Shown here: piece by piece, positions 34,201 through 45,368 of the stretch
How the letters are laid out: every line of letters starts with the position of its first letter
Numbering within the stretch: the stretch's first letter is position 1
Source: Branchiostoma floridae
Lineage: Eukaryota; Chordata; Leptocardii; Amphioxiformes; Branchiostomatidae
Length of the DNA: 64,000 nucleotides
Direction of reading: 5' to 3'
NCBI RefSeq assembly: GCF_000003815.2
Contig: NW_023365706.1
Location: forward strand, 34,402-98,401
Notes under the pieces: model-generated
The model's database searches: none
The model's input: the letters and a program-made list of their open reading frames with translations, nothing else
Told to the model about the DNA's origin: nothing
Made by a program: the position numbers and the translations under genes

Positions 34201-37200
34201 GTCTCAGCCTCGGTCCAGCTGGTGTTGCACACGGTTCCCCACTCCGCCGCCTGCCACGGACGGAACTCCAGCCGCCCTCCCCACGGCGCGACGCCCCCGA
34301 CCAACCGCAAGGATCCACCTCCTACGAAAACACACGCACAGAAAGGACTTTTCAAAAGAAAATGCTAAAACACTCTGACCATTGAACAAACTTAAGTCAA
34401 AATAACATATACTAAACAGGACGACTTCTGTAGGTTGATTGCTCTCTGTACCTCCAAAGGCAAATCATCAGAACAGTCGAAAATTCAATTTTAGAGGTCT
34501 TTCTATGCCGGAGTCTCTTTCTATTCTTTGATTTATATTTATAATTGTGAGAAGAAAATCTCTTCTAAAACATGAGCCGTTTAATTGGCTTTTAAATCTT
34601 CAATGGACCAAACTTCTGATGAAGTATCATTACCTTCACAGACGACCCCTACGTCCTCCTTGTGTGAACAGTCACTCGGTCCCCAGGAGTCAGCAGGACA
34701 GTCTCCAAGGTCCGTCTCGTTGCCCCTGCAGGCCACCTCGTCCAGCCAGACGTTCCCCGAACCTTCCCCAAAATGACCCGCCAGTTTCACCTCCAGGGCC
34801 GCCCCGAAGCCGAGCTGTCTGCAGACAACATGAGCGTCCTGCAGGTCAAAGTTGTCATCACAGACGGAGCCCCATTGGCCGGTCCCGTTTCGGACCTCCA
34901 CTCGGCCTTCAAGTGGGGTTGAGCCACCGGCAAGACGGATTTGAATTCCTAAATTAACAGCTCAGGATTATCATCATAAAATAGTTTCCTTTGTATGCAT
35001 GTATACATATGACCAATAAAAGATTTAAAACAATTTGAATAGTTAATTCCTCCACAAAGGAGAACAAGCAATACCAGTCTCTAGATGCACTAATTCTATA
35101 CAGACTGCATATATATAGATTCCTCACCGGTTGCAGGACCTGCGGACTCTGTGGTAGGATGGGGGGTACTAGGCTGTGCTGTTACCGTCCGCTGATTGGT
35201 CGTGATCTCAGCAGCTGCTGTACTTTCGTGGCATCGAGTGGAAGGCGGAAGCTCCGTGGGTGACGTCATGTCAGTTACCGGGGCGACGGTGGTGGAAACC
35301 GACTCACTGGGCTGAGTTGTTGCCGTCCGCTCTCTGGGCAGCGTGGCTGCAGTTGTAGTGACGACTCCACCCGGTACCAGCCGCTCACAGGTACACTGAC
35401 ATGTAAGGTGGGAAACACAAAATTTCTATTAGCTTTTCAAACTGGCGGATTTGAGGAACTGTCATTTTATGAAGTGGCAAAACTTGAAAGGGAATCTTTC
35501 TGGGAAAATGCAGGATATTCCTCCCAGTGTTATAGGAAGTATGAAAATGATATAGATTAATTAGGAGCAAAACAAATTTATGGGAATTTACCTTTCGTCA
35601 AGCTACTTCTATCTGCAATATTAAGGTCCTACCATTTACCACAAAAACATTGGAAATCCTACCTTGATTATGCAAATAAGGTTAGATTAAGCATTACCCA
35701 CGTTCCATTGTATTCACCTTGCATAAAGCTACCTATATATTCAGTAGGAAATCCCTGCCACTTTAAGACAAAAGAAATATGAAGTTTCTGCATTCATCAT
35801 GCAAACTTTACACTCATCAGCATAATGCACTTTATTTGTATGAGCATTTCCAAAAAGATACCGTCACCTACAAATGACAGCCGTAGCATCAATTATGCAT
35901 ATTAGGTCCTTATTCGTATAATAATTTTCCATTCTATTCACCCTTCCAACAACATTTACCTCCAATTGGAAATCCTTAGCATTGACCACAAAAGAAATCA
36001 AGTTTCTAATATACTAATCATTTAGATAAGGTAGTTATTAGCATAATGCACCTCCGATAGTACAGCCATAGTACTTAACGTAAGGGTTCCACTTAGACTG
36101 ATTAGTAGTGTGAATCAACCTACCCACATGTCAAAAATGATTAACATCTGTTGATAATTGATTTCTTTTTGACTTGTACAAGTACAATGTGTTGATATAT
36201 GACGGCAGAGGAAAAAGGAGGAAAAAGAGAAAAATTTTAATAAATCGCACGAAATGCAATATATTAATAAATGAATTCTACGTGAGGTTCTTCAAGACTA
36301 TCATCACAGTAAGAAAGAAGATGTAAATAGTACCGTCTACAGACAGGAATGAAAGCCGGTGGGCAGGTCTGAGCAAAAATGACCGCGAGTGAATAGTTGT
36401 GCTGTCTCTTGTGACGAAACGACAATCTATTTATTTATTATGCTCATACCTGTAAGGCAGGAAACACAAATCCATTAGCTTTTAAGACTGGAGGATTTTA
36501 GAAACAGTCATTTTATGAAGCATTCTAAAGAGTTGGAAAAACTCGAAAGGGAACATTTTTTTGGAAAATGTAGGATATTCCCTCCCAGTGATATAGGAAG
36601 TATGAAAGTTCACTCTCTGTCACAACCATTCCTTAAAAGGAATAGTTGTGTTGTCCCTTGTGACGAAATGGCTATTTATCTATCTATTATACTTATGCTT
36701 GTTACATTGTTGACTTACTTCTACAAAACATGTCACTTGTCCCGTCGATAAGACATTCAGGTAATAAGATAAGCCACATAGCAAATACCTTCTGAGTTTG
36801 CTGCCAGAGCCACGGCGTTTGTTTACGTTTCAGGACGGCTCATGAATATTTCTATTTCGGGCCGAGAGGGAACTTTCAGGAATGTGACTTGTGGTGGTTC
36901 AGCCTGTGCCTACTGACCTGTGATATGCGAACCTGAAAACTGCCGCGAGGTTTGTCTATGGTTCGGGATGGGAGAAACAAAAGGTTCATGAATAATTCTG
37001 TTTTTGCCCCTGAAATGAACCGACAGTCTTTTGTGGTTGTTCTTGTGCTCAGGCGAGTAAACTTAACGTGGTAAGATATTGTCTGCACACGGGATTTACG
37101 ATAGATGAGAGAGATGTTAATATTGCCTGGGGAACGTTTTGCAGTTTATCATCGGAATCAAGAGATTAGTCATGATTTTGGACGCTTTGTGAATATAACT

Positions 37201-38211
37201 AAAGAAATTTGAAAAACTAGCTAATTCAATAAACCCCGGCTCAATAATGGTAGTCAGAAATTCAAATACACTTACGTTCAAACGCTGTTTGATGGTCACA
37301 TCATGTTCGTACAGAATTGACTTCATGTTGTCCAAATTGAGCAGTGTTTGGGTCAGGTTTAGTGCCAGTTCCCTGTTTATGTTTCTCTCCTCCGACAGTT
37401 CGTCAGAAAGACTGTTGATCATGCCGATAAACTTTGTCTCCTGTAGAAGCAACGTCTGCGTCAGGTTTTGTACTAGTCGCGCACCCCTGGTTTTCTCGTC
37501 TGAGAGTTCATCGGACAAGTTCTGTACCCGGGATAGGAGGCGACTCTCTTGTTCTTGTAGCTCCTGTGTCAGGTTCTGTACGTGGGTTTGGATACGGGTT
37601 TCTTGTTCTTGTAGCTTCTGTGTCAAGTTCTGTTCCAGGTTCGAAGTCTTTCCCTTTTCCTCTGACAGCTGGATAGCCAGGTTGTCCACCTGGGTTTGAA
37701 GATCTGTTTTCTGTTCTTGTAGCTGGGTTAGGAGACGACTCTCTTGGTCTTGTATCTCCTGTGTCAGGTTCTGTGCCAGCTCTGCGCTCCTGATTCTTTC
37801 TGTTGAAAGTTGGCTTGAATGGTTTTCTACCAGGATCTGAAGACGAATTTTCTGTTCTTGTAGCTCCTGTGTCAGGTTCTCTTCCACTTTTAACCGATCG
37901 CCCCAACTGTTGACACTGGACGTTAAATCAGACTGCTGACTCAGCAAAATTTGCACCAGCGATGTCAGGACATCCACCTGATTTTCCAAGCGGCCCGTTT
38001 CCTCCTTGGTCTCGGCGAGCTGCCGCTCGATGCCCGGCGGAGCACAGCCCTCAGTACGGGACCCAGGCGGAACCACATAGGTGTAGGTACAGTAGCCCTT
38101 GTCTACATACTCCCGCAGGACGGACCCAGCCTGGTCGGTTCTGGTGTCCTGGGCTCGGGCAGGGAAACTGCCGGACAGAAGGAAGACAGCGAGCAGTGCG
38201 ACACTCGCCAT
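30628..38211 (-). CDS. Locus 3: secreted coiled-coil, four-SRCR, fibrinogen-like protein
   Basis: Joined exons: 37276-38211, 35128-35395, 34634-34948, 34007-34321, 33505-33819, 32806-33123, 32458-32565, 31803-32019, 30628-30943. I start at the ATG at 38211 (MASVALL), which aligns with the other loci; an in-frame ATG at 38226 would add five residues. Signal peptide, [18 protein letters not shown] motif, the longest coiled coil of the cluster (about ten 18-residue units plus one 11-residue insertion), Ser/Thr linker, SRCR types a, b, c, c, and a complete FReD. Phases fit throughout (0, 1, 1, 1, 1, 1, 1, 2). Appears intact. Extracellular recognition role inferred from the domains. Confidence 0.86.
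31080..31420. repeat. (AT)n(AG)n and (CA)n microsatellite, FReD b-c intron
   Basis: A TA run at 31141-31174 is followed by GA/GATA repeats to 31258 and CA repeats to 31400. Confidence 0.9.
31448..31812 (-). repeat. 19-bp splice-donor repeat array, locus 3
   Basis: About ten near-perfect units (31620-31812) plus more degenerate ones to 31448. Confidence 0.9.
31803..32019 (-). CDS. Locus 3 FReD exon b
   Basis: 217 bp; begins [14 protein letters not shown] instead of GGGW, otherwise near-identical to locus 2. Confidence 0.92.
32458..32565 (-). CDS. Locus 3 FReD exon a
   Basis: 108 bp; [11 protein letters not shown] to [10 protein letters not shown]. Confidence 0.88.
32806..33123 (-). CDS. Locus 3 SRCR 4 (type c)
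   Basis: 318 bp; [43 protein letters not shown]. Phase 1 to 1. Confidence 0.9.
33505..33819 (-). CDS. Locus 3 SRCR 3 (type c)
   Basis: 315 bp; [33 protein letters not shown], ending [11 protein letters not shown]. Confidence 0.9.
34007..34321 (-). CDS. Locus 3 SRCR 2 (type b)
   Basis: 315 bp; [37 protein letters not shown]. The most diverged type-b copy. Confidence 0.88.
34634..34948 (-). CDS. Locus 3 SRCR 1 (type a)
   Basis: 315 bp; [45 protein letters not shown]. Almost the same as locus 2 SRCR 1. Confidence 0.9.
35128..35395 (-). CDS. Locus 3 Ser/Thr-rich linker exon
   Basis: 268 bp, phase 0 to 1, starts [12 protein letters not shown] and ends ESAGPATG. Rich in Thr, Pro and Ser; probable O-glycosylated spacer. 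Confidence 0.78.
37276..38211 (-). CDS. Locus 3 exon 1: signal peptide, Cys motif, long coiled coil
   Basis: 936 bp ending AAC|GTAAGT, phase 0. Ten or so 18-residue units; NLTQELQEQ and NLSDELSDE types alternate. Many N-x-T/S sequons, all at the first position of the unit. Confidence 0.88.
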
Positions 38212-39600
38212 CTTGGAGGAAGTCAACTAAAACACCTGCGTCACACCTGATTTTGAAGCTTCTCACGGACGGTTTGTTTACCCAGCAACACAGGCGTGTC
38301 TCATATCTTGGTGAATATCCGGACCTAAGGGCACAACACAAGCAAGGGCCGGGGAAGGGTGTTAAGTTGCCAATGGAAAAAAAAAACTTTTTAGTAAACC
38401 TTTTGATTAATAGCATTTTTCTGACTCTTGATGATTTTGAGAAGTGAAGCAGCTGACCTGTAGACAACCCATACCTTCCAGAAATTTGAGTTGAGCAACT
38501 ACGTCACACCTGCTTCTTAACGGCCGTACGGACGTGTGGCTCACTTCCACCACATACAGGTGTGCCTTGAAGCAGGAATCCTAAGTTTTTCTCAAATTAA
38601 AGAATATCCATAGCCATAACGGTGTCTATCATCATCAGTTGTTTCTGACACTCGATATTGCCTGGATAATATTAAGAACGTAGGCGACTTAAGTTAAGAA
38701 AATCAGTGGCTTGGAGGAAGCCGACTTAAAGACGTACGTTACACCTGATTGAGAACGACCTGACGGACGTTTGGCTCACCCCCAGCACAGGTATGTCTTC
38801 GGCTGCTGTCTATGTTAGAGGCAAAACCTCGGAACGGGCAGGTGTTAATAGCGGGGATTGATTCTGCCATTCTCCCATTTTCTAAGGGGAGGGTCGAGAT
38901 TACACAGTTAGGATCATGTTACCTGTACTTGAAAAATTGTCGATGGAGTGCCACTCAAGCACTGATAGTAAAACTTGTTCATTATCGAGAAAGATACACT
39001 TCTCATATCTGCAGACAATCCCAAGATAGAACCTCTTACTGGCTAATTGTATTTGTAGATGCTGAATGATTTGCTATTACATGACTTAGTCTATGTTTGT
39101 ATGTGGCATTAAAGTTTATTTTAGTAGGAAATCGTGAGTACGCATTTTCTTTTGCACAAGCTATACAGATAAACAACAGGGATCTGACCGGGTCGCCTGA
39201 CATTAGCCGGCGGGGGCAGGTGCAAATCCGCCCGTTAACAATGCTGCCACGTCCCGGCCATTCTTCAAAATCCGTACGCAGGGTTGTAAAAAGGAAGCAT
39301 GAAAGTCCGTTATCAATCCTAAAGTGGCCAGACTTATTACGTATAAAAGCGGCCATTGGTGCTTTTCAATCGGTCGAACCGAACATTTCGTGCTCCCGGG
39401 TGGCACAACGGGAATTCTTACGGGAGACGCTGCCACTACCCCCGAGGAGATCTCGCTCCCCACTCGGTACCGGTTTGGGCTTGTATTCTGTCAGGGGGTC
39501 ACTACAAGTCGAACCACAGTATCAACACAAGATCACGTATGTACCAAAACCTACTGGCTTCAATTTTTAGGTAGTTTGTCTTTTTTGCTCTTAGTGTAAA
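38212..39600 (-). promoter_or_regulatory. 5' flank of locus 3 with two copies of the upstream element
   Basis: Element copies at about 38501-38560 and 38735-38794. Block 39110-39300 matches the locus 2 and orphan 5' flanks. Promoter role inferred from position only. Confidence 0.5.
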
Positions 39601-39771
39601 ACAATCAAAGTGGCTTGTGTCTTCCAGTCAGCACGGCCCAAAAGAGCCTCACTACGGCCGGCACAAGTACTGCACCAAGCGCTCCTCGCAAACTCGCTTA
39701 TCTACACGGTTACAGTGTCCAAAAGCAACGATAACAAATAAAAAACCACAAAGACACAGAATTCACCAAGC

Positions 39772-40530
39772 CCTCTTTAGTTCGGATTGAAGGAATATAG
39801 TTATGAAATACAGGAAAGTTCATTTAGTCATAGATTGACAGTCGGTCGCAGTGTGCAGGATTGGGTAACTAGGCCACACTGAACGTAGTAGGGGTCATAG
39901 GGTCAAGTTATGTCATGTTCTAATTACCCGATTGTCGATCAAAACGCAATAAATTTTCTTATCTTATGGTGTCAGAAATAATTAGTATTACAGCTAACAA
40001 AGATAAAACTACAAAGATACTGCAGTAAGTCTTTCATTTTATTTTCTTAGTTTTGAAACAAAGAATGGAGTTATCTAATACGGGAAAGTTCATTGGGTTA
40101 TAGATAGACAGTCGGTTGCACTGTGCTGGATTGGGCAACCAGGACACGTCGATTGTAGTAGGGAGGTCATAGGTCAAACGTTATCGTGTCCTGATTACTC
40201 AAATCCAATTTACACTGCACCGACTTCGACCAAACTGCAATGGATTTTCTTATCTTATAATGCGAGAAATCATCATTATTACAACTAACAAACATACCAC
40301 CACAAAGACACTACAGCAAGCCCTCTTTTCTTAGTTTTGGGAACAAAGAATGGGGTTATTTAATACAGCAAAGTCCATTGGATTATACCTGTAGATCGAC
40401 AGTCGGTCGTAGTGTAATGAATGGGGTAACCAGGATACGCCTAGAGGACTGAAAAGGTTATAGAGTCAAAGTGTATCGTACCCTGATTACCCAGATGAAA
40501 ATTATACTGCACGGACTGTCGATCTAAACG
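39772..40530. repeat. Three tandem copies of a 260-290 bp unit
   Basis: Starts near 39772, 40029 and 40318. Shared words include ACAAAGAATGG, ACAGTCGGT and CTGATTACCCAGAT. A single copy is at about 29708-29960. 40530-41170 matches 30000-30600 (type II 3' flank). Confidence 0.75.
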
Positions 40531-41173
40531 TAAAAGATTTCCATAGCATTATCATGTCAAACGTGAGTGTCATTACAGCTTTTCTTACCATGATGTAAGA
40601 TTTTACCAAGACCTACATTAGAGAAGTACAGTTCAGCAAAGCATTACACCATTCTGAAAACTTTTTGATATCACTATAAGCTATACGGTCGTGCCTTCAA
40701 TTAAGATCATCGTAATACAATGCGATAAAATGCCATGAGTTCCAAAGGGATATTATTATGAGTTGAGTTCAACTGTGCATGATAATCAATATACCTTCTT
40801 TTCATCACTTCAAAATGTATTTCGTTACACTTTTCGTACTTAGGTACCAAACACTTCTGATTAATGCTGTTAAAACAAATATTTCCATGAATTGATATCT
40901 TTTATTTGCGTTTCATGTAATCTTTACTTTGTTCTGTTCTATGCAAGATATTTTATAAACAGTAACAACCCAAATAGTACAAACACTTACAGCAAATAAT
41001 TAGTACATGTATGCAAGGTTGAATGGTTAGATTGCCTGCTGTAAACAAAACAATAATAACTGAGAACTTAAGGTCAGACACAATATCAGTGGGTTAACTT
41101 CATAATTTTGCTGATCAACAAATTCATTAAAGCACTGACAGAGTCCACGCAGACAGTGCAGAAGGTATGTTGA

Positions 41174-42957
41174 TTATGGCCTGATCTTCATAGACACATA
41201 CTTCAGAGAGTAACTAGAGCCTTTCCAGTGTTTCCACACCACACCCTCCCCGAATGCACAGGAGCTCCCACAGTTGCCCAGGTAATGACCGTTGATGGAG
41301 GACTCGTAGCANNNNNNNNNNNNNNNNNNNNNNNNNNNNNNNNNNNNNNNNNNNNNNNNNNNNNNNNNNNNNNNNNNNNNNNNNNNNNNNNNNNNNNNNN
41401 NNNNNNNNNNNTACCTCAAAGAAATGCTGCAAGATTACGTTAACGTAAAAGCTCTATAACGTTACATGATGTACATTCCTTACCGGTTCCATGACCTAAC
41501 TCTGTGGCAGTGGAGGAAATACTGATCCCAAAAGCTGTACTTTCGGAGCTCTTAGTTCGCGGGGCGACAGCGGACACTGGCTCACTGGGCAGTGCGGCTG
41601 CAGTTGTAGAAATGACGTCACCTGGCACAAGCCTCTCACAGCACTGACATGTAATATGGGAAACACAAATTCTTTAACTGGACAGTTTGAGAAACACTTA
41701 TCGACAGTTTGTAATGTATTTTACACGAATTTCCAAAGTCATCATCACAGTGGGGGATGTAGCTGTATTTATTTGTATTTGTATTGCGTAACAGGCAAAC
41801 GGACAGGTTTGTACTAAACAGTTCAAGCCGCATAAACAAACTTTAGGTTGTTGCCCTAGTGTGCATGACCTGTACCCATTGACCTGTCGACGCTCGAGTT
41901 CACCTGAAAAACTGCCACAGGGTTTGTTTGTGGCGCATTTGTAACAGATCCGTATTGAATGCAGCAATTAAGTTGGGGTTAACTTTATGAAATGTGACTT
42001 GTATTGCAGTTAGACAAGTGTGCATGACTGTGATTATTTACATGTAAACGCTGGAGTGAACCTGAAAAACTGTCGCAGGGTTTGTTTATGGTTCAGTACA
42101 GCAGAAGCACAAGTTTATGAATAATTCTGTTTCTGACCTTAAGTGACATCTGTACGGGTTTGTTGTGAGCCAAGTTAGTTCAACTCATGTTTAGCTATTG
42201 TTTACCTATAAACAGTACAGAAGTACTGACTGGTGATAACAAGTTGCTTTTTCCTAGGCTGATAACAATTTATATCTGGTGTTCCTTTCTGGTTCTGGCA
42301 CTATGAGATTTTAGATCGTTCATCACCAAACCGTCCTGTTGCTAGTGCTGTAGCCAGTAAGGGTTAGCATTAAACAGCACCCATTGGTGGTCATGCAGAA
42401 TGTGTCCCATGATTTTGGTAGGGTGACCACATCGACGTCTAGTTCAACCCGTCCCATTTCTGATCTTAAAACACAGGTTAAGCATTCGAGAGGAATATGT
42501 AAAGCCTTTGCTTTCATTATAAAACGCATCCTTTAAAGTATGTTTAATTAAAGATTAGATGTCGTACCTGGGTTTGGAGACGGGTTTCTAGTTCTTGTAG
42601 CTCCTGTGTCAGGTTCTGTTCCAGTTGTGCACTCCTGACTTTCTCCTCCGACTGTTCAGCAGACAAACTGCCCACCCTAGACGTGAGATCGGACTGTTGG
42701 CTCAGTAAGGTTTCCACCAGCGAAGTCAGGAGATGCACTTGATCTTTCAAGTAGGCCGTTTCCTCCTTGGTCTCGGCGAGCTGTTCCTCTACACGTGGCG
42801 GAGAAAAGCTCCCAGTACGGGACCCAGGCGGAACCACATAGGTGTAGGTACAGTAGCCCTTGTCTACATACTCCTGGTGGGGTCTAACATCCTGGGATCG
42901 GGCAGGGAAACTAACGCACAGGACTAACACAGCGAGCAGTACGACACTCGCCATCAT
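41174..42957 (-). CDS. Locus 4: shortened family member, partial, interrupted by a gap
   Basis: Visible exons: 42568-42957, 41484-41643 and the end of FReD exon c (41174-41311), which runs into a 100-N gap at 41312-41411. Signal peptide and [18 protein letters not shown] motif (the Cys after Gly is absent), about two coil units, linker CCERLVPGDV. No SRCR exon and no FReD exon a or b is seen. All of these would have to be in the gap, whose true size is unknown, or have been deleted. The ATG at 42957 is followed at once by the ATG that aligns with other loci (42954). The FReD end reads INGHYLGNC and KIRP-stop. Confidence 0.6.
41312..41411. other. Assembly gap (100 N)
   Basis: Exactly 100 N, the usual placeholder for a gap of unknown size. 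It falls inside FReD exon c of locus 4. Confidence 0.95.
41484..41643 (-). CDS. Locus 4 linker exon
   Basis: 160 bp, phase 0 to 1, Ser/Thr-rich, shorter than other linkers. Confidence 0.7.
42568..42957 (-). CDS. Locus 4 exon 1
   Basis: 390 bp ending CAG|GTACGA, phase 0, after RLQTQ inside the first NLTQ unit. Locus 7 uses the same donor. Loci 2, 3 and 5 read through this point. Confidence 0.8.
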
Positions 42958-44640
42958 GGGGGAAAGAAACTAAAACACCTGGAGGAAATAAACTAAAACA
43001 CCTGGAGGAAATAAACTAAAACACCTGCGTCACACCTTGTTGTTTGTTACCTGGCGGTGGCGAATCTTGGGTGGTATATTTTTGTTGTAGCCTAATACTA
43101 TTGTACTTTTATGAGGAACAATAGTATCAGGCTGCAGACATAGTACACTACTGTTTACCCAGAAACACGGACGTGCCTTTGAACTGCGTCACACCTGATC
43201 CTGAACGACCTCACAGACGTTTGGTTTAACAGCACACGTTCTGTTTTGCACTTATGCTTTATTTACAGTATATTACTGCTTCTAAAAGATACGATTTACT
43301 GTGCCCTTTTTTCCCAATCAAATTTTTATACTTTCGTATGTATATAACTTTTATATGTAGGTAGCAGAGTTGAGTAATCACCTTAATGCCCCTCTCCATT
43401 TTGAAGTGGAGAAGCTTGATGAAGAAATAAGAAAGTTCATGACCCCGGCATCTAACGACGGGTCTGTTTATCCAGCAACACTGCGTGTCTCATGTGTTGG
43501 TGAATATCAGAGACATAGCACAGGCATACTGTAGAGTTGCCAACACATGAAGAACAACTTCAAATTTGGTATTAACCCTTGTGCATTTTTCTGACTCTTA
43601 CCTTGAGCATCCTAAGAAGGAAGAGAGCTGAATTTAAGACAATAAATACTTTCAAGAAAGCTGAGCGGAGAACCTGCATCACACATGCCTCTGAACGACC
43701 TGTCGGACGCTTGGCTCACCTCCAGCACATACAATTATGTCTTAAGCCGGCCTGTGAATGTTAGAGGCAGAGAGTCCGCAGGGGCAGGTTCAAGGCACGG
43801 GGTTAGTTATTATGTCTATCACACGGGGAACTCGGGATTCTATAATGGTGGACGTTAGATATATGAATGAACTTGTTGCATTGGAAACTCAAGACTTAAG
43901 CCAGATCATTATTGTAAAGCACTTCCATTTATATGCTTTGATGAAGTTTAGAATAAATGCTTTTACAAAGTCGATCTGGGATGATGAAAAGTAAAAAAAA
44001 ACTGCTAATCTCTCAGCGGGGAACTTATTAGTATCGATGAATATGCTTCCGGGGTCAGTACAAAACAGTTTCAATGTTTCAATGTTTTTAGCTTTGCTCA
44101 AATAAAGGTTCACATGACAAGAGATTGATAAAGAATTTTCTTGCTTATCATGTAAAATTGAATAATGTGCACACGTTTTATATAAGAGATCAGGCTGGGC
44201 CACAGTTAAGACAACAGGCTTGTTTAATACGCAGGTAATATCTTGATGTCGTTCACAACAACCTCTGACGTCACACGGTTTTCTGCTTTTCGGTTTTATG
44301 ATTCAGATGCGATCAGGTCCACATGAAGGACTAACAAGATATTTATCATGTCGTAGTCTTTTATACTCTAAAGTGGGCAGTGCAACGAAAAGAAATATGC
44401 AATTCATCAACAGTTTTTCTTACAGAATGCCTTGCAGCTTCCACCTCCGTACTGAACAGATCATGAGCCATAAAACAGCATTACATTACAGCTGGCAAAA
44501 TTCTACACTCACAAGTAGCTACTGCTGGGCTTACAGTCAAACAGACACATCATACCATTTTGTTTTGCTTACTTCTCTCTAACTCCACTGGGCCCAACCA
44601 TTCCGCTACAAGGGGCCCCGGGGTGTCTAAAGCACAAAAT
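42958..44640. promoter_or_regulatory. 5' flank of locus 4 and intergenic to locus 5
   Basis: Upstream element copies at about 43186-43237 and 43674-43730, a hairpin at 43080-43136, and pyrimidine repeats near 44400. No gene. Confidence 0.45.
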
Positions 44641-44650
44641 ACTCCATGGT

Positions 44651-44900
44651 TAATCTGTTTATCTGATAAGTGAAATAGGCGCACAAATGCACAGATATAC
44701 TTTTCTAGGTGTCGCTTCTTCGCTGTCTACAAGGTATCATGCAAGCATTAACAACCAAAACACTAAAACAAAATGCACAAGTACGACAAACGTTTTCCGA
44801 TGACGTACAGCATGACTTCAAGATGGAATGGTTTTTGTGTGTCATTTCATGTGGTAAAAAAATCATGTTAAATCTTGATAAATGGGTAATTTAATCATGG
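44651..44900. repeat. Type I 3' flank, copy next to locus 5
   Basis: Diverged relative of 1-250 and 22396-22640. Confidence 0.75.
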
Positions 44901-45046
44901 TAATTAAACGTTCTTGTTTAGATTTGGTTATGGGCCGTGAATGTGTGAGTGAGTGAGTGTTTAGATTTGACTATGTAAGTGCTACCTGGTGTGACTTCTG
45001 ATTCTAGCGATTTTTAGATCCAATACGCTAACAAAAGACACGTTGT

Positions 45047-45368
45047 TTATGGTCTGATCTTCATAGACACAGACTTCAGGGAGTAATAATCGCCTCTCCA
45101 CCAGTACCACACCACACCTTGCCAGTCTGGACAGGAGTCCCCACAGTTGCCCAGGTAACGGCCGTTCAGGAAGGAGACGCCGCAAGCAATAAACCACCAG
45201 CCGCCCTGTCCGTACTGCTGGGAACAATGGCGGCTCCAGTCATCATTGTCCCTGTCCACAGTGGAGAACCTCTGCCAGTTGTTGGAGTGCCCTTGCCACA
45301 TGGAGTCTCCCGCGGTGCCTGAATACCCGGAAATGTGCAGCCGGTACCCGTCCGACTCACCGGACACC
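45047..45368 (-). CDS. Locus 5 FReD exon c and stop
   Basis: 322 bp; [38 protein letters not shown] then TAA. Confidence 0.9.
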
